This document shows, piece after piece, positions 6,253-16,192 of a stretch of DNA of 64,000 bases; the first letter of the stretch is position 1; every line of letters starts with the position of its first letter. The stretch covers positions 1,860,001-1,924,000 of the forward strand of contig NC_008571.1 of NCBI RefSeq assembly GCF_000060345.1, written 5' to 3'. Both the position numbers and the translations under genes were made by a program. Below the pieces are notes generated by a model. The model saw only the letters and a program-made list of their open reading frames with translations. It ran no database searches and was not told the DNA's origin. The stretch comes from Christiangramia forsetii KT0803. GTDB lineage: Bacteria > Bacteroidota > Bacteroidia > Flavobacteriales > Flavobacteriaceae.

Positions 6253-9042
6253 ATGACAGCAGATATATCTAAAGTAGATCCGAAGCAAAATATTATCATT
6301 AAAGGTGCAAAGCTGCACAACCTCAAAAATATCAATGCCGTTATTCCACGGAATAAACTTGTTGTTATTACCGGTCTTTCTGGTTCTGGTAAGTCAAGTT
6401 TGGCTTTTGACACCTTGTATGCGGAAGGTCAGCGCCGTTATGTAGAAAGTTTGAGTTCTTATGCAAGACAGTTTCTTGGAAGACTTAATAAGCCTAAAGT
6501 TGATTATATAAAGGGTATCGCTCCTGCTATCGCTATAGAACAAAAGGTGAACTCTACCAACCCCAGGTCTACGGTGGGTACTTCTACTGAAATTTACGAT
6601 TATTTAAAACTACTATTCGCTCGAATTGGAAGAACCTACTCCCCTGTTTCCGGAAATGAGGTAAAAAAAGATACGGTTACAGACGTTATAAATTACGTAA
6701 AAGATTTTCCTGAAAGGGAAAAACTTTTACTTCTTGCACCTATTCATGTTGAAGAAGGACGTTCTCTTGAGAAAAAAATTAATGTGCTTGCACAGCAAGG
6801 ATATAGCAGAATCAAAATAGATGACAACGTTGTTAGAATTGACGAAACCGACCTTAGCAAAGCTAAAGATGATAATACCTGGCTTGTTATAGACCGAATT
6901 ATCACCAAAGATGAAGAGGACTTTTATAATAGACTGGCAGATGCAGTGGATGCCGCTTTTTTTGAAGGAAAGGGAGAATTATTTATAGAAAAACTTTCAG
7001 ATAATACTTCCAGACATTTCAGTAATAAATTTGAACTGGACGGTATAAGTTTTCTGGAGCCAAACGTCCATTTATTCAGTTTTAATAATCCTTATGGAGC
7101 CTGCCCAAAATGTGAAGGCTATGGAGATGTTATAGGTATTGATGAGGAACTTGTAATTCCAAACACCGGACTTTCTGTCTATGAAAATGCAATTTTTCCA
7201 TGGCGAGGTGACAGCATGAGCTGGTACAGAGATCAATTGGTGAATAACTCCCATAAATTTGATTTCCCCATTCATAAACCATATTTCGAACTTACTGCTG
7301 AACAAAAAGACTTGGTTTGGAATGGAAATAAATATTTTGAAGGAATAAATCAATTCTTTCAATTTCTTGAGAGCAAAGCTTATAAAATTCAAAATAGAGT
7401 AATGCTTTCCCGTTACCGGGGAAAAACAAAATGTGCTGCCTGTAAAGGGAAACGGCTTAGACCGGAAGCTCAATATGTGAAGATAAGTGACCACAGCATT
7501 ACCGATCTTGTTGAAAAACCTTTGGATAAAGTGAGAGCTTTCTTCAATGAATTGGAATTAAACGAGTATGACCAACAGATTGCTAAACGGCTACTTACAG
7601 AGATAAAAAATAGGCTTCAATTTCTTTCTAACGTAGGTCTTGATTACCTTACGCTAAATAGAAAATCCAATACGCTTTCAGGTGGAGAATCTCAAAGAAT
7701 AAATCTCGCCACTTCCCTGGGAAGTAGTTTGGTTGGATCTATGTATATTTTAGATGAACCCTCTATTGGTCTGCATCCAAAAGATACTGAAAAGCTTATT
7801 GAAGTTCTAAAACATCTTCGGGATCTTGGAAATACCGTGATCGTAGTAGAACATGATGAAGAGATCATGAATGCAGCCGATGAAATTATTGACATTGGTC
7901 CTGAAGCCGGTACTAACGGCGGATATGTGGTCGCTACCGGAACCATGAAAGACATTTTAAAATCTGATTCTCTAACTGCCAGTTATCTTAACGGAAAAAT
8001 GGAAATTGAAGTTCCGGAGAAAAGAAGAACTTCTAAAAATAAGATAAAAGTATTAGGTGCCCGAGAGAACAATCTAAAAAATATAGACGTAGAATTTCAA
8101 TTGGGAGTTTTTACGGCTATTACGGGAGTTTCAGGAAGTGGAAAAAGTACTTTGGTTAAAAAAATACTATATCCTGCTGTTCAAAAAGAAATAGGAGGTT
8201 ATGGAGAAAAGGCAGGACAATTTAGTGGTGTGGAAGGTGACTTTAAAAATCTTGGCACCGTTGAATTCGTAGATCAAAATCCAATTGGAAGGTCTTCCAG
8301 GTCTAATCCCGTAACTTATATAAAGGCTTATGATGATATTAGAAATCTCTTCGCTAATCAGCGTTTATCCAAACTAAGAGGCTTTAAAGCGAAACACTTT
8401 TCTTTCAATGTGGATGGTGGTAGATGTGAAACCTGTAAAGGAGAAGGTGAAGTTACTATTGAAATGCAGTTTATGGCTGATGTGCACCTGGAATGCGAAA
8501 CCTGTAACGGAAAACGCTTTAAAAAAGAAGTGCTTGAAGTAACATTCCACGATAAGAATATCGATGATATTCTAAATATGACCATCGATGATGCGACACA
8601 ATTTTTTGAAGATCATGATCAAAGTAAAATCGTTAAGAAATTAAAACCTCTTAAAGATGTGGGATTAGGCTATGTACAATTAGGGCAAAGCTCCTCTACC
8701 CTATCTGGTGGGGAGGCGCAGCGGATTAAATTGGCTTCTTTCCTGGTGAAGGGCAACACCAAAACCAAGGCGCTATTTATTTTTGATGAACCAACCACAG
8801 GATTGCATTTCCATGATATTAAGAAACTTCTTAAATCTTTTAACGCTCTTATTTCTAAAGGTCACTCTGTAATCGTAATCGAACATAATATGGATCTGGT
8901 TAAATGTGCAGATTATGTGATAGATCTTGGTCCTGAAGGTGGCGAAAATGGAGGTTATCTTGTTGGCCAGGGCACACCCGAAGAATTAGCCAAAATTAAA
9001 AAATCATACACTTCTAAATATCTAAAAGAAAAACTTTCCTGA
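6253..9042 (+). CDS. uvrA: Excinuclease ABC subunit UvrA
   Basis: 929 residues, near the usual ~940. Two ABC ATPase halves are complete: Walker A motifs GLSGSGKSS (~41) and GVSGSGKST (~625), ABC signatures LSGGES (~475) and LSGGEA (~817), each followed by the Walker B-type LDEPSIGL or FDEPTTGL. Zinc-binding CxxC pairs are present (CPKCEGYG ~284, [16 protein letters not shown] and CETCNGKR ~720-755). UvrA dimers scan for bulky DNA lesions and load UvrB in nucleotide-excision repair. The ATG at 6253 gives a short N-terminal extension before [11 protein letters not shown]. No uvrB or second uvrA gene is nearby. Confidence 0.97.
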   Translation: MTADISKVDPKQNIIIKGAKLHNLKNINAVIPRNKLVVITGLSGSGKSSLAFDTLYAEGQRRYVESLSSYARQFLGRLNKPKVDYIKGIAPAIAIEQKVNSTNPRSTVGTSTEIYDYLKLLFARIGRTYSPVSGNEVKKDTVTDVINYVKDFPEREKLLLLAPIHVEEGRSLEKKINVLAQQGYSRIKIDDNVVRIDETDLSKAKDDNTWLVIDRIITKDEEDFYNRLADAVDAAFFEGKGELFIEKLSDNTSRHFSNKFELDGISFLEPNVHLFSFNNPYGACPKCEGYGDVIGIDEELVIPNTGLSVYENAIFPWRGDSMSWYRDQLVNNSHKFDFPIHKPYFELTAEQKDLVWNGNKYFEGINQFFQFLESKAYKIQNRVMLSRYRGKTKCAACKGKRLRPEAQYVKISDHSITDLVEKPLDKVRAFFNELELNEYDQQIAKRLLTEIKNRLQFLSNVGLDYLTLNRKSNTLSGGESQRINLATSLGSSLVGSMYILDEPSIGLHPKDTEKLIEVLKHLRDLGNTVIVVEHDEEIMNAADEIIDIGPEAGTNGGYVVATGTMKDILKSDSLTASYLNGKMEIEVPEKRRTSKNKIKVLGARENNLKNIDVEFQLGVFTAITGVSGSGKSTLVKKILYPAVQKEIGGYGEKAGQFSGVEGDFKNLGTVEFVDQNPIGRSSRSNPVTYIKAYDDIRNLFANQRLSKLRGFKAKHFSFNVDGGRCETCKGEGEVTIEMQFMADVHLECETCNGKRFKKEVLEVTFHDKNIDDILNMTIDDATQFFEDHDQSKIVKKLKPLKDVGLGYVQLGQSSSTLSGGEAQRIKLASFLVKGNTKTKALFIFDEPTTGLHFHDIKKLLKSFNALISKGHSVIVIEHNMDLVKCADYVIDLGPEGGENGGYLVGQGTPEELAKIKKSYTSKYLKEKLS

Positions 9043-9119
9043 ATTTAAATATTTAAATATCAATATTTTACTATCAAAATTGACTGGTAGTTAGTTACTG
9101 AATTCACTGGCACCAGATT

Positions 9120-9136
9120 TTGGCACGTGCTTTGTA
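9120..9136 (+). promoter_or_regulatory. Sigma-54 (RpoN)-like promoter
   Basis: TTGGCACG at 9120-9127, four bases, then TTGT at 9132-9135 followed by A. This matches the sigma-54 -24/-12 consensus (YTGGCACG-N4-TTGCW) at all positions but the C of TTGC, which is T here; the GG to G(C/T) spacing is the required 10 nt. The predicted start is ~30 nt before ATG 9177. No TAnnTTTG box is present in the same gap. Confidence 0.55.
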
Positions 9137-9176
9137 TTTGTTAAGGAAAATGTTCTTAATTAAATACACCACTACC

Positions 9177-10472
9177 ATGAGAAACCTGACCCTTATTTTC
9201 GCATTCTTATTTATTGGATGGTCAGTATCCGCATCTGAAAATTCGAAACCAGCCACCAAATATATTAATTATAGCGATTCATTTATTTTTGTTGAAGGAG
9301 GCGTAGAATTTTCGGTTTATCCAAATGGTGAATTTGATTTCTATTTTAATCCAGATTTCAGAAGAGGGAATTCTGTGCATGTTTCATCTCCAAATGTAAA
9401 TATCAGCTATAATTCAGGATATAATTATGAGCCCTATATACAGTACGATGATTATGGAGCTGTGATTCAAATTGAAAATGTTCCTATATATTATGATTAT
9501 TACGGACGAGTTATTCAGGCAGGGGACATATTTTTAAGTTATAATAATTTTGGCCGTCTTGGTAGAGTGGGTAATCTATATGTTCATTATAACCGTCACC
9601 ATCATATAACTCATTATACCGGCTTTATAAATTCTTATAACAGACAGTATGTTTATAGATCATGGCATGATTACTATCGCCGCCCTAGTGTGAATGTTAG
9701 TGTTGTATTTGGAAGACCATATAGAGCGTATTATGAACCACAAAGAGTATCTTATAATAAGTACGTAACAGTTTATAATAACTATTATATAAATAAAGAA
9801 AGAAAAAGGAATTTTTACAGACCTTCTCAAAAGGTACGATCTTATAATTACGGAAGAAGAACTGCCTCAAAACGTGCTATAGCAAATACGAGGGCTCGAT
9901 CTAACAATAGAAATGCTACTTCAAGACAAAATGTAGCCAGAAGCAAGTCTTATTCTAATACCAACAGGTCTCAGAGAATTAGCCCTGATAGAACGGACAG
10001 AACGAGAAACACAGGTTACTCTTCGAACAAACAATCTCGCTCTTATAGTAATAGGAATGAAAGAAGTACTAATTCCGGAGGAAGATCTTCCAGTATTGAA
10101 AACGCTCAACAAAAAAGACAAATTTCAACAAATGAAAGATCGGTTAGAAATCCTCAGCAAAGAGCCTCTACCAGAGTTGGAAACAGAAGTTCTAAAAGAG
10201 TAGAGAGACCTACTTCAAATACAAGGGAAAGATCTGTTCAAACAAAAGATAATTCCAAAGTTAAAAGATCGGCTCCGGTTACCAGAAGTAGAACTATAGA
10301 AAAAAATAATAGAAATTATGAAAGGAAACCTACAGTACAGCGTCAAACAAGAAAATCTAGTTCTTCTGCCAGAACAAGGTCTTCATCAGGAACAACAAGG
10401 TCACAATCAGTCAGATCAAAAAATTCCTCTGGATCGAGAAGTTCGGCACGAAATGTGAATAATAGAATATAA
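9177..10472 (+). CDS. Secreted, very basic Tyr-rich and Arg/Ser-rich protein, function unknown
   Basis: From ATG 9177 the product has 431 residues. A signal peptide (MRNLTLIFAFLFIGWSVSASE) is followed by a ~190-residue region rich in Tyr, Asn and Gly with repeated short motifs of the YDYYGRVIQAGDIFLSYNNFG kind, and then ~220 residues of low-complexity Arg/Ser/Asn sequence (many RSxxR and SSRS runs), probably disordered and strongly positively charged. A longer frame from TTG 9120 exists, but the signal peptide starts at 9177. I do not recognise a characterised family. The sigma-54-like promoter 41 nt upstream suggests activator-dependent expression. Binding to a polyanion such as extracellular DNA or acidic polysaccharide is an inference from charge only. 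Confidence 0.75.
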   Translation: MRNLTLIFAFLFIGWSVSASENSKPATKYINYSDSFIFVEGGVEFSVYPNGEFDFYFNPDFRRGNSVHVSSPNVNISYNSGYNYEPYIQYDDYGAVIQIENVPIYYDYYGRVIQAGDIFLSYNNFGRLGRVGNLYVHYNRHHHITHYTGFINSYNRQYVYRSWHDYYRRPSVNVSVVFGRPYRAYYEPQRVSYNKYVTVYNNYYINKERKRNFYRPSQKVRSYNYGRRTASKRAIANTRARSNNRNATSRQNVARSKSYSNTNRSQRISPDRTDRTRNTGYSSNKQSRSYSNRNERSTNSGGRSSSIENAQQKRQISTNERSVRNPQQRASTRVGNRSSKRVERPTSNTRERSVQTKDNSKVKRSAPVTRSRTIEKNNRNYERKPTVQRQTRKSSSSARTRSSSGTTRSQSVRSKNSSGSRSSARNVNNRI

Positions 10473-10511
10473 ATGACAAGTTCATAATTTAATTTTTTGG
10501 TTGGTTAGTTG

Positions 10512-10554
10512 GAAAACCCTTGAAGCTCCCAAGCTGATGGGGTTTTCTCGTTTT
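10512..10554. terminator. Terminator between convergent genes
   Basis: GAAAACCC (10512-10519) pairs with GGGTTTTC (10540-10547); an inner AGCT/AGCT pairing extends the hairpin; TCGTTTT follows on the plus strand. It serves the basic secreted protein gene and lies just before the flippase stop on the other strand. Confidence 0.7.
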
Positions 10555-12010
10555 ATGACCTTTTTATAAATCTATCTATTAGTTGATTTATATCTTCTGA
10601 AAACCGGAAAAAATAAATTATCCCTAGATAAAATCCACCGGCTAGAACAGCTTTCAATCCAATAGTTAGAATTGGGTGAAAGGAAAAATTCAGAAAATAG
10701 AAACTTACACTAAACAGGACTGTTAGAAGTAACGCTAAGCCGGTTTTAGAAGTAAAAGGATGAATTTTAAACTTATTATATACAATAAACATTTTGGATG
10801 TATTATAGAGCACAAAAGCTATAAAACTGGCAATAGCAGCTCCCTCAATTCCAAATTCTGGAATAAGAAGAATATTCAGTATAAATGCTACCAATACAAG
10901 GATTACCCCCACTGCAAGCACGATACGATAATAATCTGAATTAAATACGATGCTGTTATTATTCCCCAAAATATTATCATAGAGCTTCACCAGAGAAATT
11001 AATAGCACTACCAGAATACCAATATCATACTCTTCAGGGATCAATTGGTATAACGAATTAATATTGGTAATAATCCAGATAAAAATAAGTCCGCTCACGA
11101 TCAAAAGATTCAGAGAACTCTTTTCATAAAGGTCCTTTAAACCTACCTTATCCTTTTTATTCAGCATTTCGGCAGTTAGTGGATGCGTTATCTGGTGCAT
11201 AGCCTTTTGAGGGACAGATATCACTGTTGCTATATAGACTGCTATCCCATAAATAGCAACATTTTCTATAGGCAAATAATACTCTATCATCACCTTGTCC
11301 AGATCCAGTAATACAGTAGCTACGGAAGCTGCCAAAAGTATCAATGCCGAATATTTTAAAACAGGTGAAAGGTTTTCTGGAAATTTAAAGCTGAATTTTG
11401 GTCTATGCAATGAGAAAGCATACATCGCCATCAATATTGTTCTAATCACGAATACGGCGGAGATTCCATAAATAAACAGCTCAATACTTATCCATTTAAA
11501 ATAGACCGCGAATAATAAAACGCTAATACAGAATCTATGAAAAACCTCTTTCATAAGATTCCCAAAGGTGCTTTTATAGTATATTTTTGACCATGAGAAA
11601 AACACCTCGAAATAAGAAGTAGCAAGGGCAATTAAAAAGATTAGCCAGATGTATGGTTGTACCAGATCATTCTCTCCATTGAAATATTCCAGAAGATAAT
11701 CATAAAAGATCAACCCAATAGAGCCAATAATTAAACCAGCAATTGCTGGAAGTATTAGAACCAGATTTAATAACCGGTCCTGGTCTCCCCTGGTCTTATA
11801 CGAGCTAAAGAACTTTATTAAAGTACTGTGAACACCAAATACCAAAAATGGCCAGATGAGATTGGCTGCTGATAGTAGAAAACTTACCAGTCCATAATAT
11901 TCTTTCTCAAGAAAATAGGTGAAAAGAAATAGTGTATTAACCGCCCCTATCCCGAACCCGATATACGTGGTTACCATATTTTTGAAGGACTGGTTAATTA
12001 TGATTCCCAT
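10553..12010 (-). CDS. Polysaccharide/oligosaccharide flippase (Wzx/MATE-like)
   Basis: 485 residues with about 12-14 hydrophobic segments spread over the whole length, starting MGIIINQSFKNMVTTYIGFGIGAVNTLFLF, the typical opening of the polysaccharide-biosynthesis export family (MOP superfamily). Such proteins flip undecaprenyl-linked glycans across the inner membrane. The start codon is directly next to the stop of the upstream glycosyltransferase gene with no spacing, so the two are cotranscribed and probably coupled. The substrate cannot be told from sequence; membership of the YfhO-glycosyltransferase-flippase set suggests surface-glycan assembly. Confidence 0.85.
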   Translation of the reverse strand: MGIIINQSFKNMVTTYIGFGIGAVNTLFLFTYFLEKEYYGLVSFLLSAANLIWPFLVFGVHSTLIKFFSSYKTRGDQDRLLNLVLILPAIAGLIIGSIGLIFYDYLLEYFNGENDLVQPYIWLIFLIALATSYFEVFFSWSKIYYKSTFGNLMKEVFHRFCISVLLFAVYFKWISIELFIYGISAVFVIRTILMAMYAFSLHRPKFSFKFPENLSPVLKYSALILLAASVATVLLDLDKVMIEYYLPIENVAIYGIAVYIATVISVPQKAMHQITHPLTAEMLNKKDKVGLKDLYEKSSLNLLIVSGLIFIWIITNINSLYQLIPEEYDIGILVVLLISLVKLYDNILGNNNSIVFNSDYYRIVLAVGVILVLVAFILNILLIPEFGIEGAAIASFIAFVLYNTSKMFIVYNKFKIHPFTSKTGLALLLTVLFSVSFYFLNFSFHPILTIGLKAVLAGGFYLGIIYFFRFSEDINQLIDRFIKRS

Positions 12011-13294
12011 TTAAAGTTGTTTTATCAAATTAGCCAAATCACCAGTTCTTGACTTACGATGATATTTTTCAATATTATGGGATTTACTAATTATGCCATC
12101 ATCCATAAATTGCTGAAACAAAAATTCTATATGGTTTTTTATTCCAGAAGCATCAGAATAAGAAAAAACCTTTCCTGCTTCAGTTTCTGAAATTATTTTT
12201 TCTGCATCCCATTTCTCAGGACCAATAGCCAGAATTGGTTTTTTTGATGCCATGTATTCAAAAAGTTTTCCAGGTATAATCCCTCTGGTTTCTTCAGAAT
12301 CTATCTCAATAAGCAAAAGTACCGAAGCTTGCCTTTGCATCTCTATAGCCCTGGAATGACTAACGTAACCTTCATTCTCGAGGTAATTGTTTAGTTTATA
12401 CTTTTTAATACTATCTAAGACTTCCTGGCTAACTTTTCCGGCAAGTCTTAATTTAAAAATGCTTCTAAAATTCTCATTACTTTCAGCTAAATTCCTAAGT
12501 GATATCCAGAGATTTTCCGGGTTTCTTCCAGATAATAAAGAGCCAATATGAGCGATCTCAAACCTATCTTGTGGTGACTCACTCTCATTAATTTCCGTAT
12601 CAAAACCATTGGTTATTAGGCTTACAGGTTTAGATGTTTTCGAGGTAAATTCATTCCTGGTGGTAAAACTAGTTGTGATTATATGATCTGCAGCATTTAA
12701 CACCTGTTTTTCAAGGGCTTTATGTTTTTTTACTGAACTCTTGTTCAGTTTTAGTTTATCATGATACCCTATCTGCGTCCAGGGATCCCGGAAATCTGCA
12801 ATCCATTTTATATTTAAAACTTCCTTAAGCTTTAAACCAGTAAGATGTAAACTATGAGGAGGTCCTGTAGTGATAATCGCATGATAATTACCTTCCTCTA
12901 TTTCATTCTTTAGAAACCTAACAGATGGCTTGACCCAAAATTTCCGAGCATCCGGAATAAAATAATTCCCCCGGATATAAAGCATCGCTTTTTGTAAAGC
13001 CGATTGATTTTCTTCTTTCTGAATGATCCCTGAACTAATTGTTTCAGTATCTTTTTTAGAAAAGATTCCTGCAATTGCGTAAGGCTCGAAGATTTTATTC
13101 TTAATTACTCTTATTCCCTCTGGAATCTCTTTCTCAAAACTTTCATCTGTAATTGGGTAACTTGGGTTTTCAGGAACATAAATCACAGGTTCAATTTCAA
13201 AATCCCTTAAATACTTAACAAATTTAAGCCAACGTTGAACACCAGGCCCACCGGCCGGCGGCCAATAATATGTTATAATTAGAACTTTCTTCAT
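12011..13294 (-). CDS. GT-B glycosyltransferase (family 4-like)
   Basis: 427 residues. The N-terminal motif PPAGGPGVQRWLKFVKYL is typical of flavobacterial GT4-like enzymes. Further motifs are ITTGPPHSLH, WIADFRDPWTQ, a central FEIAHIGSLLSGRNPENL, and EYMASKKPILAIGPE near the C-terminus, the nucleotide-sugar-binding region. It would add a sugar to a membrane-linked glycan from the cytoplasmic side. ATG 13294 lies 19 nt after the upstream YfhO gene, and the flippase starts immediately after its stop. Donor and acceptor are not predictable. Confidence 0.85.
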   Translation of the reverse strand: MKKVLIITYYWPPAGGPGVQRWLKFVKYLRDFEIEPVIYVPENPSYPITDESFEKEIPEGIRVIKNKIFEPYAIAGIFSKKDTETISSGIIQKEENQSALQKAMLYIRGNYFIPDARKFWVKPSVRFLKNEIEEGNYHAIITTGPPHSLHLTGLKLKEVLNIKWIADFRDPWTQIGYHDKLKLNKSSVKKHKALEKQVLNAADHIITTSFTTRNEFTSKTSKPVSLITNGFDTEINESESPQDRFEIAHIGSLLSGRNPENLWISLRNLAESNENFRSIFKLRLAGKVSQEVLDSIKKYKLNNYLENEGYVSHSRAIEMQRQASVLLLIEIDSEETRGIIPGKLFEYMASKKPILAIGPEKWDAEKIISETEAGKVFSYSDASGIKNHIEFLFQQFMDDGIISKSHNIEKYHRKSRTGDLANLIKQL

Positions 13295-13313
13295 TCAGTA
13301 TCAAATGATAAGA

Positions 13314-15728
13314 TCACTTTCGTTTTTTCAACTCATAACCTATTCCACCAACGACAACCAGTCCTATAAGTATGGAACTTATTAAAGAAATGGTACTCCC
13401 AGTAGTAACTACTTCCGGCTCAAATTTAAAAACGACCTCATGTTCACCTGCAGGAATATTCATTCCCCTTAGCACATAATTCACTTGTACATGAGGAGTG
13501 GGTTTTCCATCAATATAAGCCTTCCATCCCGGTTGGTAATAATTTTCAGAAAAAACCGCAAATTGATTAGAATCTGCTGAAAATTCATATTTCAATTCAT
13601 TTGGCTTATAATTGATTAATTCAATATTTGCTTCCGAATCAAAATTAAAATCATTCTGAACTTCATCTTTGAATTTAAAATTGATTATAGCCGTAGATTT
13701 TAGATCTGCATCTTCCAGACTCAATATTTCCTGATCCTGGCTTTCCACCCATGTTACATCATTCACTAACCAGGAATTTCCAAAAGCGTCCGGATTTTGC
13801 TGAGCCTGGTTACCTTCTTCAGTTGGAACGATAAAATATTTCACATTCAACATGCTCAATATCTTCATATTATTCTTTGAAATATAGAAATCAAACAGAT
13901 CCTGAATTCTTCCAGGTTTAGCCGCGTGATACCCTCCTAAGGCGTTGTGATAGTAAGAGGTTCTCCCAGTATTAAAAGGATCTCCTGAGACATCAAATAC
14001 TTTATAGTGAGTTTGATCTTCCAGAATTGCATCATCTGCCGCCATCTTTTGAAAAGGTTGTTCCATTTCCCTCGCCTGTACAAAATCATCTTCATCTACA
14101 TAGCGCTTATCAACTCCTATAAGATCTACTAAGATTAGAATAGCCAAGCCTCCAATAAGCATATTCCTATTCACCTTAGCTTTTAAAAAGGCCCAAATAA
14201 GTCCGGCAGCGATAAGGACAAAAATCAGGGAACGAATCACATCATTATTGAAAATAGATTTTCGATCTTCTTCCAAAGCATTCATAAAGTCCATCCCAAA
14301 CTGCTTGCTATACATAGCATCATTTGCCCCGGCAAAATCAAAAAGTACAGATTTAAATAACAGGAATATTAATAGTAGACCACCTGTTATAATTGAGGAC
14401 CATTTTAATGCGTATAGTTTCTCATCTTTTTTAACCTCGTTCAGAAATAATCTGTAAAGTCCCATTATTGCAAGTAAAGGTAGACAAAGCTCAAGGATGA
14501 CCTGAATGGAGGTGATTGCCCTAAATTTGTCATATAATGGTACAAACTCAATAAAGAATTTAGTAAGAAACTCGAAGTTTTTTCCCCAGCTAAGCAACAA
14601 TGCTAAAATACTTCCTCCAACGATCCACCATTTTAAGCGTCCGCGAATCAAAAAAAGTGCGAAGACAAATAGAAAGATCACTGTTGCACCAATATAGGCC
14701 GGAGCACCAACATAAGGCTGATTCCCCCAATAAGTGGGAGCATTTTCGGCAAAACCTGCAGCCTGAGATGGGGAAGCGCCAATTTCTCTTAAAGATTTAT
14801 AGATATTTGAGTCTTTACCTATATCTTCAGAACTTCCACCTCCCATAAACCTGGGCACCATGAGATTGAAACTCTCTACAATTCCATAGCTATAAGAAGT
14901 AATATATTCAAAGCCTAAACCAGATTTTTTCTTAGGACCTCCGTTAGGCTGAATACTTAACTCTGATTCTCCCCTGGTACTAAACTGGGTATACTCACTA
15001 GTGGCCAATAGATTGGTGGCATTTGCGGCGATCGCCAGAACTACGGCAACCACCATAACTCCAATAGATTTAAAATACTGAGGAATTAGTTGTTTTTGAT
15101 AAGCATCTACCAAATATGCAATACCTAATATAATTACCAGGAGTAAAAGATAATAGGTCATTTGAAAGTGATTCGCCTGAATTTCCAGCGCTATAGCTAC
15201 AGTGAGCAGTAAAAAGCTCCAAATATTCCTATGCCGGAAAATGGCAATTATTCCGGCAAGAACCATCGGCATATAAGCGATTGCATGGGCTTTTGAATTA
15301 TGCCCTATTCCAAGGATTATAATGAGATAGGTTGAAAAACCAAAAGCAATAGAACCTAAAAATGCCAGTTTGTAGTCAACCTTCATGCAAAGCAAAAGAA
15401 TATAAAAACCTATAAAATAGAGAAATAGGTAATCTGCAGGTCTGGGCAGAAACCTTAAAACACTATCAAGTTTTTTTATATAATTATGAGGGTAATGAGC
15501 TCCCAACTGATAGGTGGGCATTCCTCCAAAAGCCGCATCGGTCCAATATGGTTCTTCACCGGTTTCAGCTCGAAAATCTTTTTGTTCTTGTGCCATCCCG
15601 ATGTATTGCACAATATCGCTCTGGAAAATTTCTTTACCCTGAAGAACAGGGTGGAAATAAAATAATGATAATATAATAAAGCCTGCAAAAACTAACAGGT
15701 GAGGTAAGAATCGCTTCAGTTTAGCCAT
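13314..15728 (-). CDS. YfhO-family membrane protein (large, 804 aa)
   Basis: 804 residues. Around a dozen membrane segments occupy residues ~8-410 and ~430-540, followed by a ~230-residue outer domain containing FAVFSENYYQPGWKAYIDGKPTPHVQVNYVLRGMNIPAGEH, the C-terminal signature of YfhO/membrane-glycosyltransferase-like proteins, and a last membrane segment (ISLISSILIGLVVVGGIGY). Gram-positive YfhO is linked to lipoteichoic-acid glycosylation; in Bacteroidetes the function is unproven but a polyprenyl-linked-sugar GT-C role is likely. It is the first gene of a tight three-gene unit with a glycosyltransferase and a flippase. Start at ATG 15728. Confidence 0.82.
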   Translation of the reverse strand: MAKLKRFLPHLLVFAGFIILSLFYFHPVLQGKEIFQSDIVQYIGMAQEQKDFRAETGEEPYWTDAAFGGMPTYQLGAHYPHNYIKKLDSVLRFLPRPADYLFLYFIGFYILLLCMKVDYKLAFLGSIAFGFSTYLIIILGIGHNSKAHAIAYMPMVLAGIIAIFRHRNIWSFLLLTVAIALEIQANHFQMTYYLLLLVIILGIAYLVDAYQKQLIPQYFKSIGVMVVAVVLAIAANATNLLATSEYTQFSTRGESELSIQPNGGPKKKSGLGFEYITSYSYGIVESFNLMVPRFMGGGSSEDIGKDSNIYKSLREIGASPSQAAGFAENAPTYWGNQPYVGAPAYIGATVIFLFVFALFLIRGRLKWWIVGGSILALLLSWGKNFEFLTKFFIEFVPLYDKFRAITSIQVILELCLPLLAIMGLYRLFLNEVKKDEKLYALKWSSIITGGLLLIFLLFKSVLFDFAGANDAMYSKQFGMDFMNALEEDRKSIFNNDVIRSLIFVLIAAGLIWAFLKAKVNRNMLIGGLAILILVDLIGVDKRYVDEDDFVQAREMEQPFQKMAADDAILEDQTHYKVFDVSGDPFNTGRTSYYHNALGGYHAAKPGRIQDLFDFYISKNNMKILSMLNVKYFIVPTEEGNQAQQNPDAFGNSWLVNDVTWVESQDQEILSLEDADLKSTAIINFKFKDEVQNDFNFDSEANIELINYKPNELKYEFSADSNQFAVFSENYYQPGWKAYIDGKPTPHVQVNYVLRGMNIPAGEHEVVFKFEPEVVTTGSTISLISSILIGLVVVGGIGYELKKRK

Positions 15729-15766
15729 TAATCGGACTTTTGATTTTAATCACAATTTTGTGCAAC

Positions 15767-15792
15767 GCAAAGCCAGAACCGGTAGGCTTTGC
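15767..15792. other. Hairpin between DUF4834 and YfhO genes
   Basis: GCAAAGCC (15767-15774) pairs with GGCTTTGC (15785-15792) around a 10-nt loop. No T-tract follows on the minus strand, so it may be processing-related or a weak attenuator rather than a terminator. Confidence 0.4.
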
Positions 15793-15804
15793 TAAAATCC
15801 GAAA

Positions 15805-16086
15805 TTAATCAATTTCTTCGTAATCGATATATTCACCAACATTTTTATTAGAGCCCTTGCCGGCTTTTGGTTTTTTATCTATACTCGTTTTCCCTTTTTT
15901 CTCCTGAGATGGTTGTGCACCCCCAAATTGCTGATTGAACTGCTTTTCAAATTTACGCCCCATCTTTTTCATAAAATATTTCAGAATAAGCGAGCCGAAA
16001 AATTTGAATAATATTTTTAAACCAAAGTATACTAACAAAACGATGAGTACCGTTTTTAATACTCCAGATAATGATGCTTCCAACAT
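15805..16086 (-). CDS. DUF4834-type small membrane protein
   Basis: 93 residues: one membrane segment (residues ~9-35, LKTVLIVLLVYFGLKILFKFFGSLIL), then a basic, glycine-rich tail (KKMGRKFEKQFNQQFGG...) that ends in the acidic YIDYEEID. This layout matches DUF4834 proteins of flavobacteria, often found near the YfhO gene. Function unknown. Its start lies 107 nt from the divergent outer-membrane protein gene. Confidence 0.72.
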   Translation of the reverse strand: MLEASLSGVLKTVLIVLLVYFGLKILFKFFGSLILKYFMKKMGRKFEKQFNQQFGGAQPSQEKKGKTSIDKKPKAGKGSNKNVGEYIDYEEID

Positions 16087-16163
16087 TTTTAATCTTTTGA
16101 CAAAAATAAAAATAAGCCTCCAGAAACAGAGACGCTTCGGTTATAAAATTATAATAAATCTTA

Positions 16164-16171
16164 TATCTTTG
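16164..16171 (+). promoter_or_regulatory. -7 box TATCTTTG for the outer-membrane protein gene
   Basis: Perfect TAnnTTTG match 21 nt before ATG 16193; the -33 region is not well conserved. Confidence 0.5.
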
Positions 16172-16192
16172 AAAGAATCAACCCGAATAACT

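Noticed and set aside
15935-16192. Upstream extension of the outer-membrane protein frame
   Set aside because: It lies antisense to the DUF4834 gene and ends at a clear signal peptide starting at 16193.
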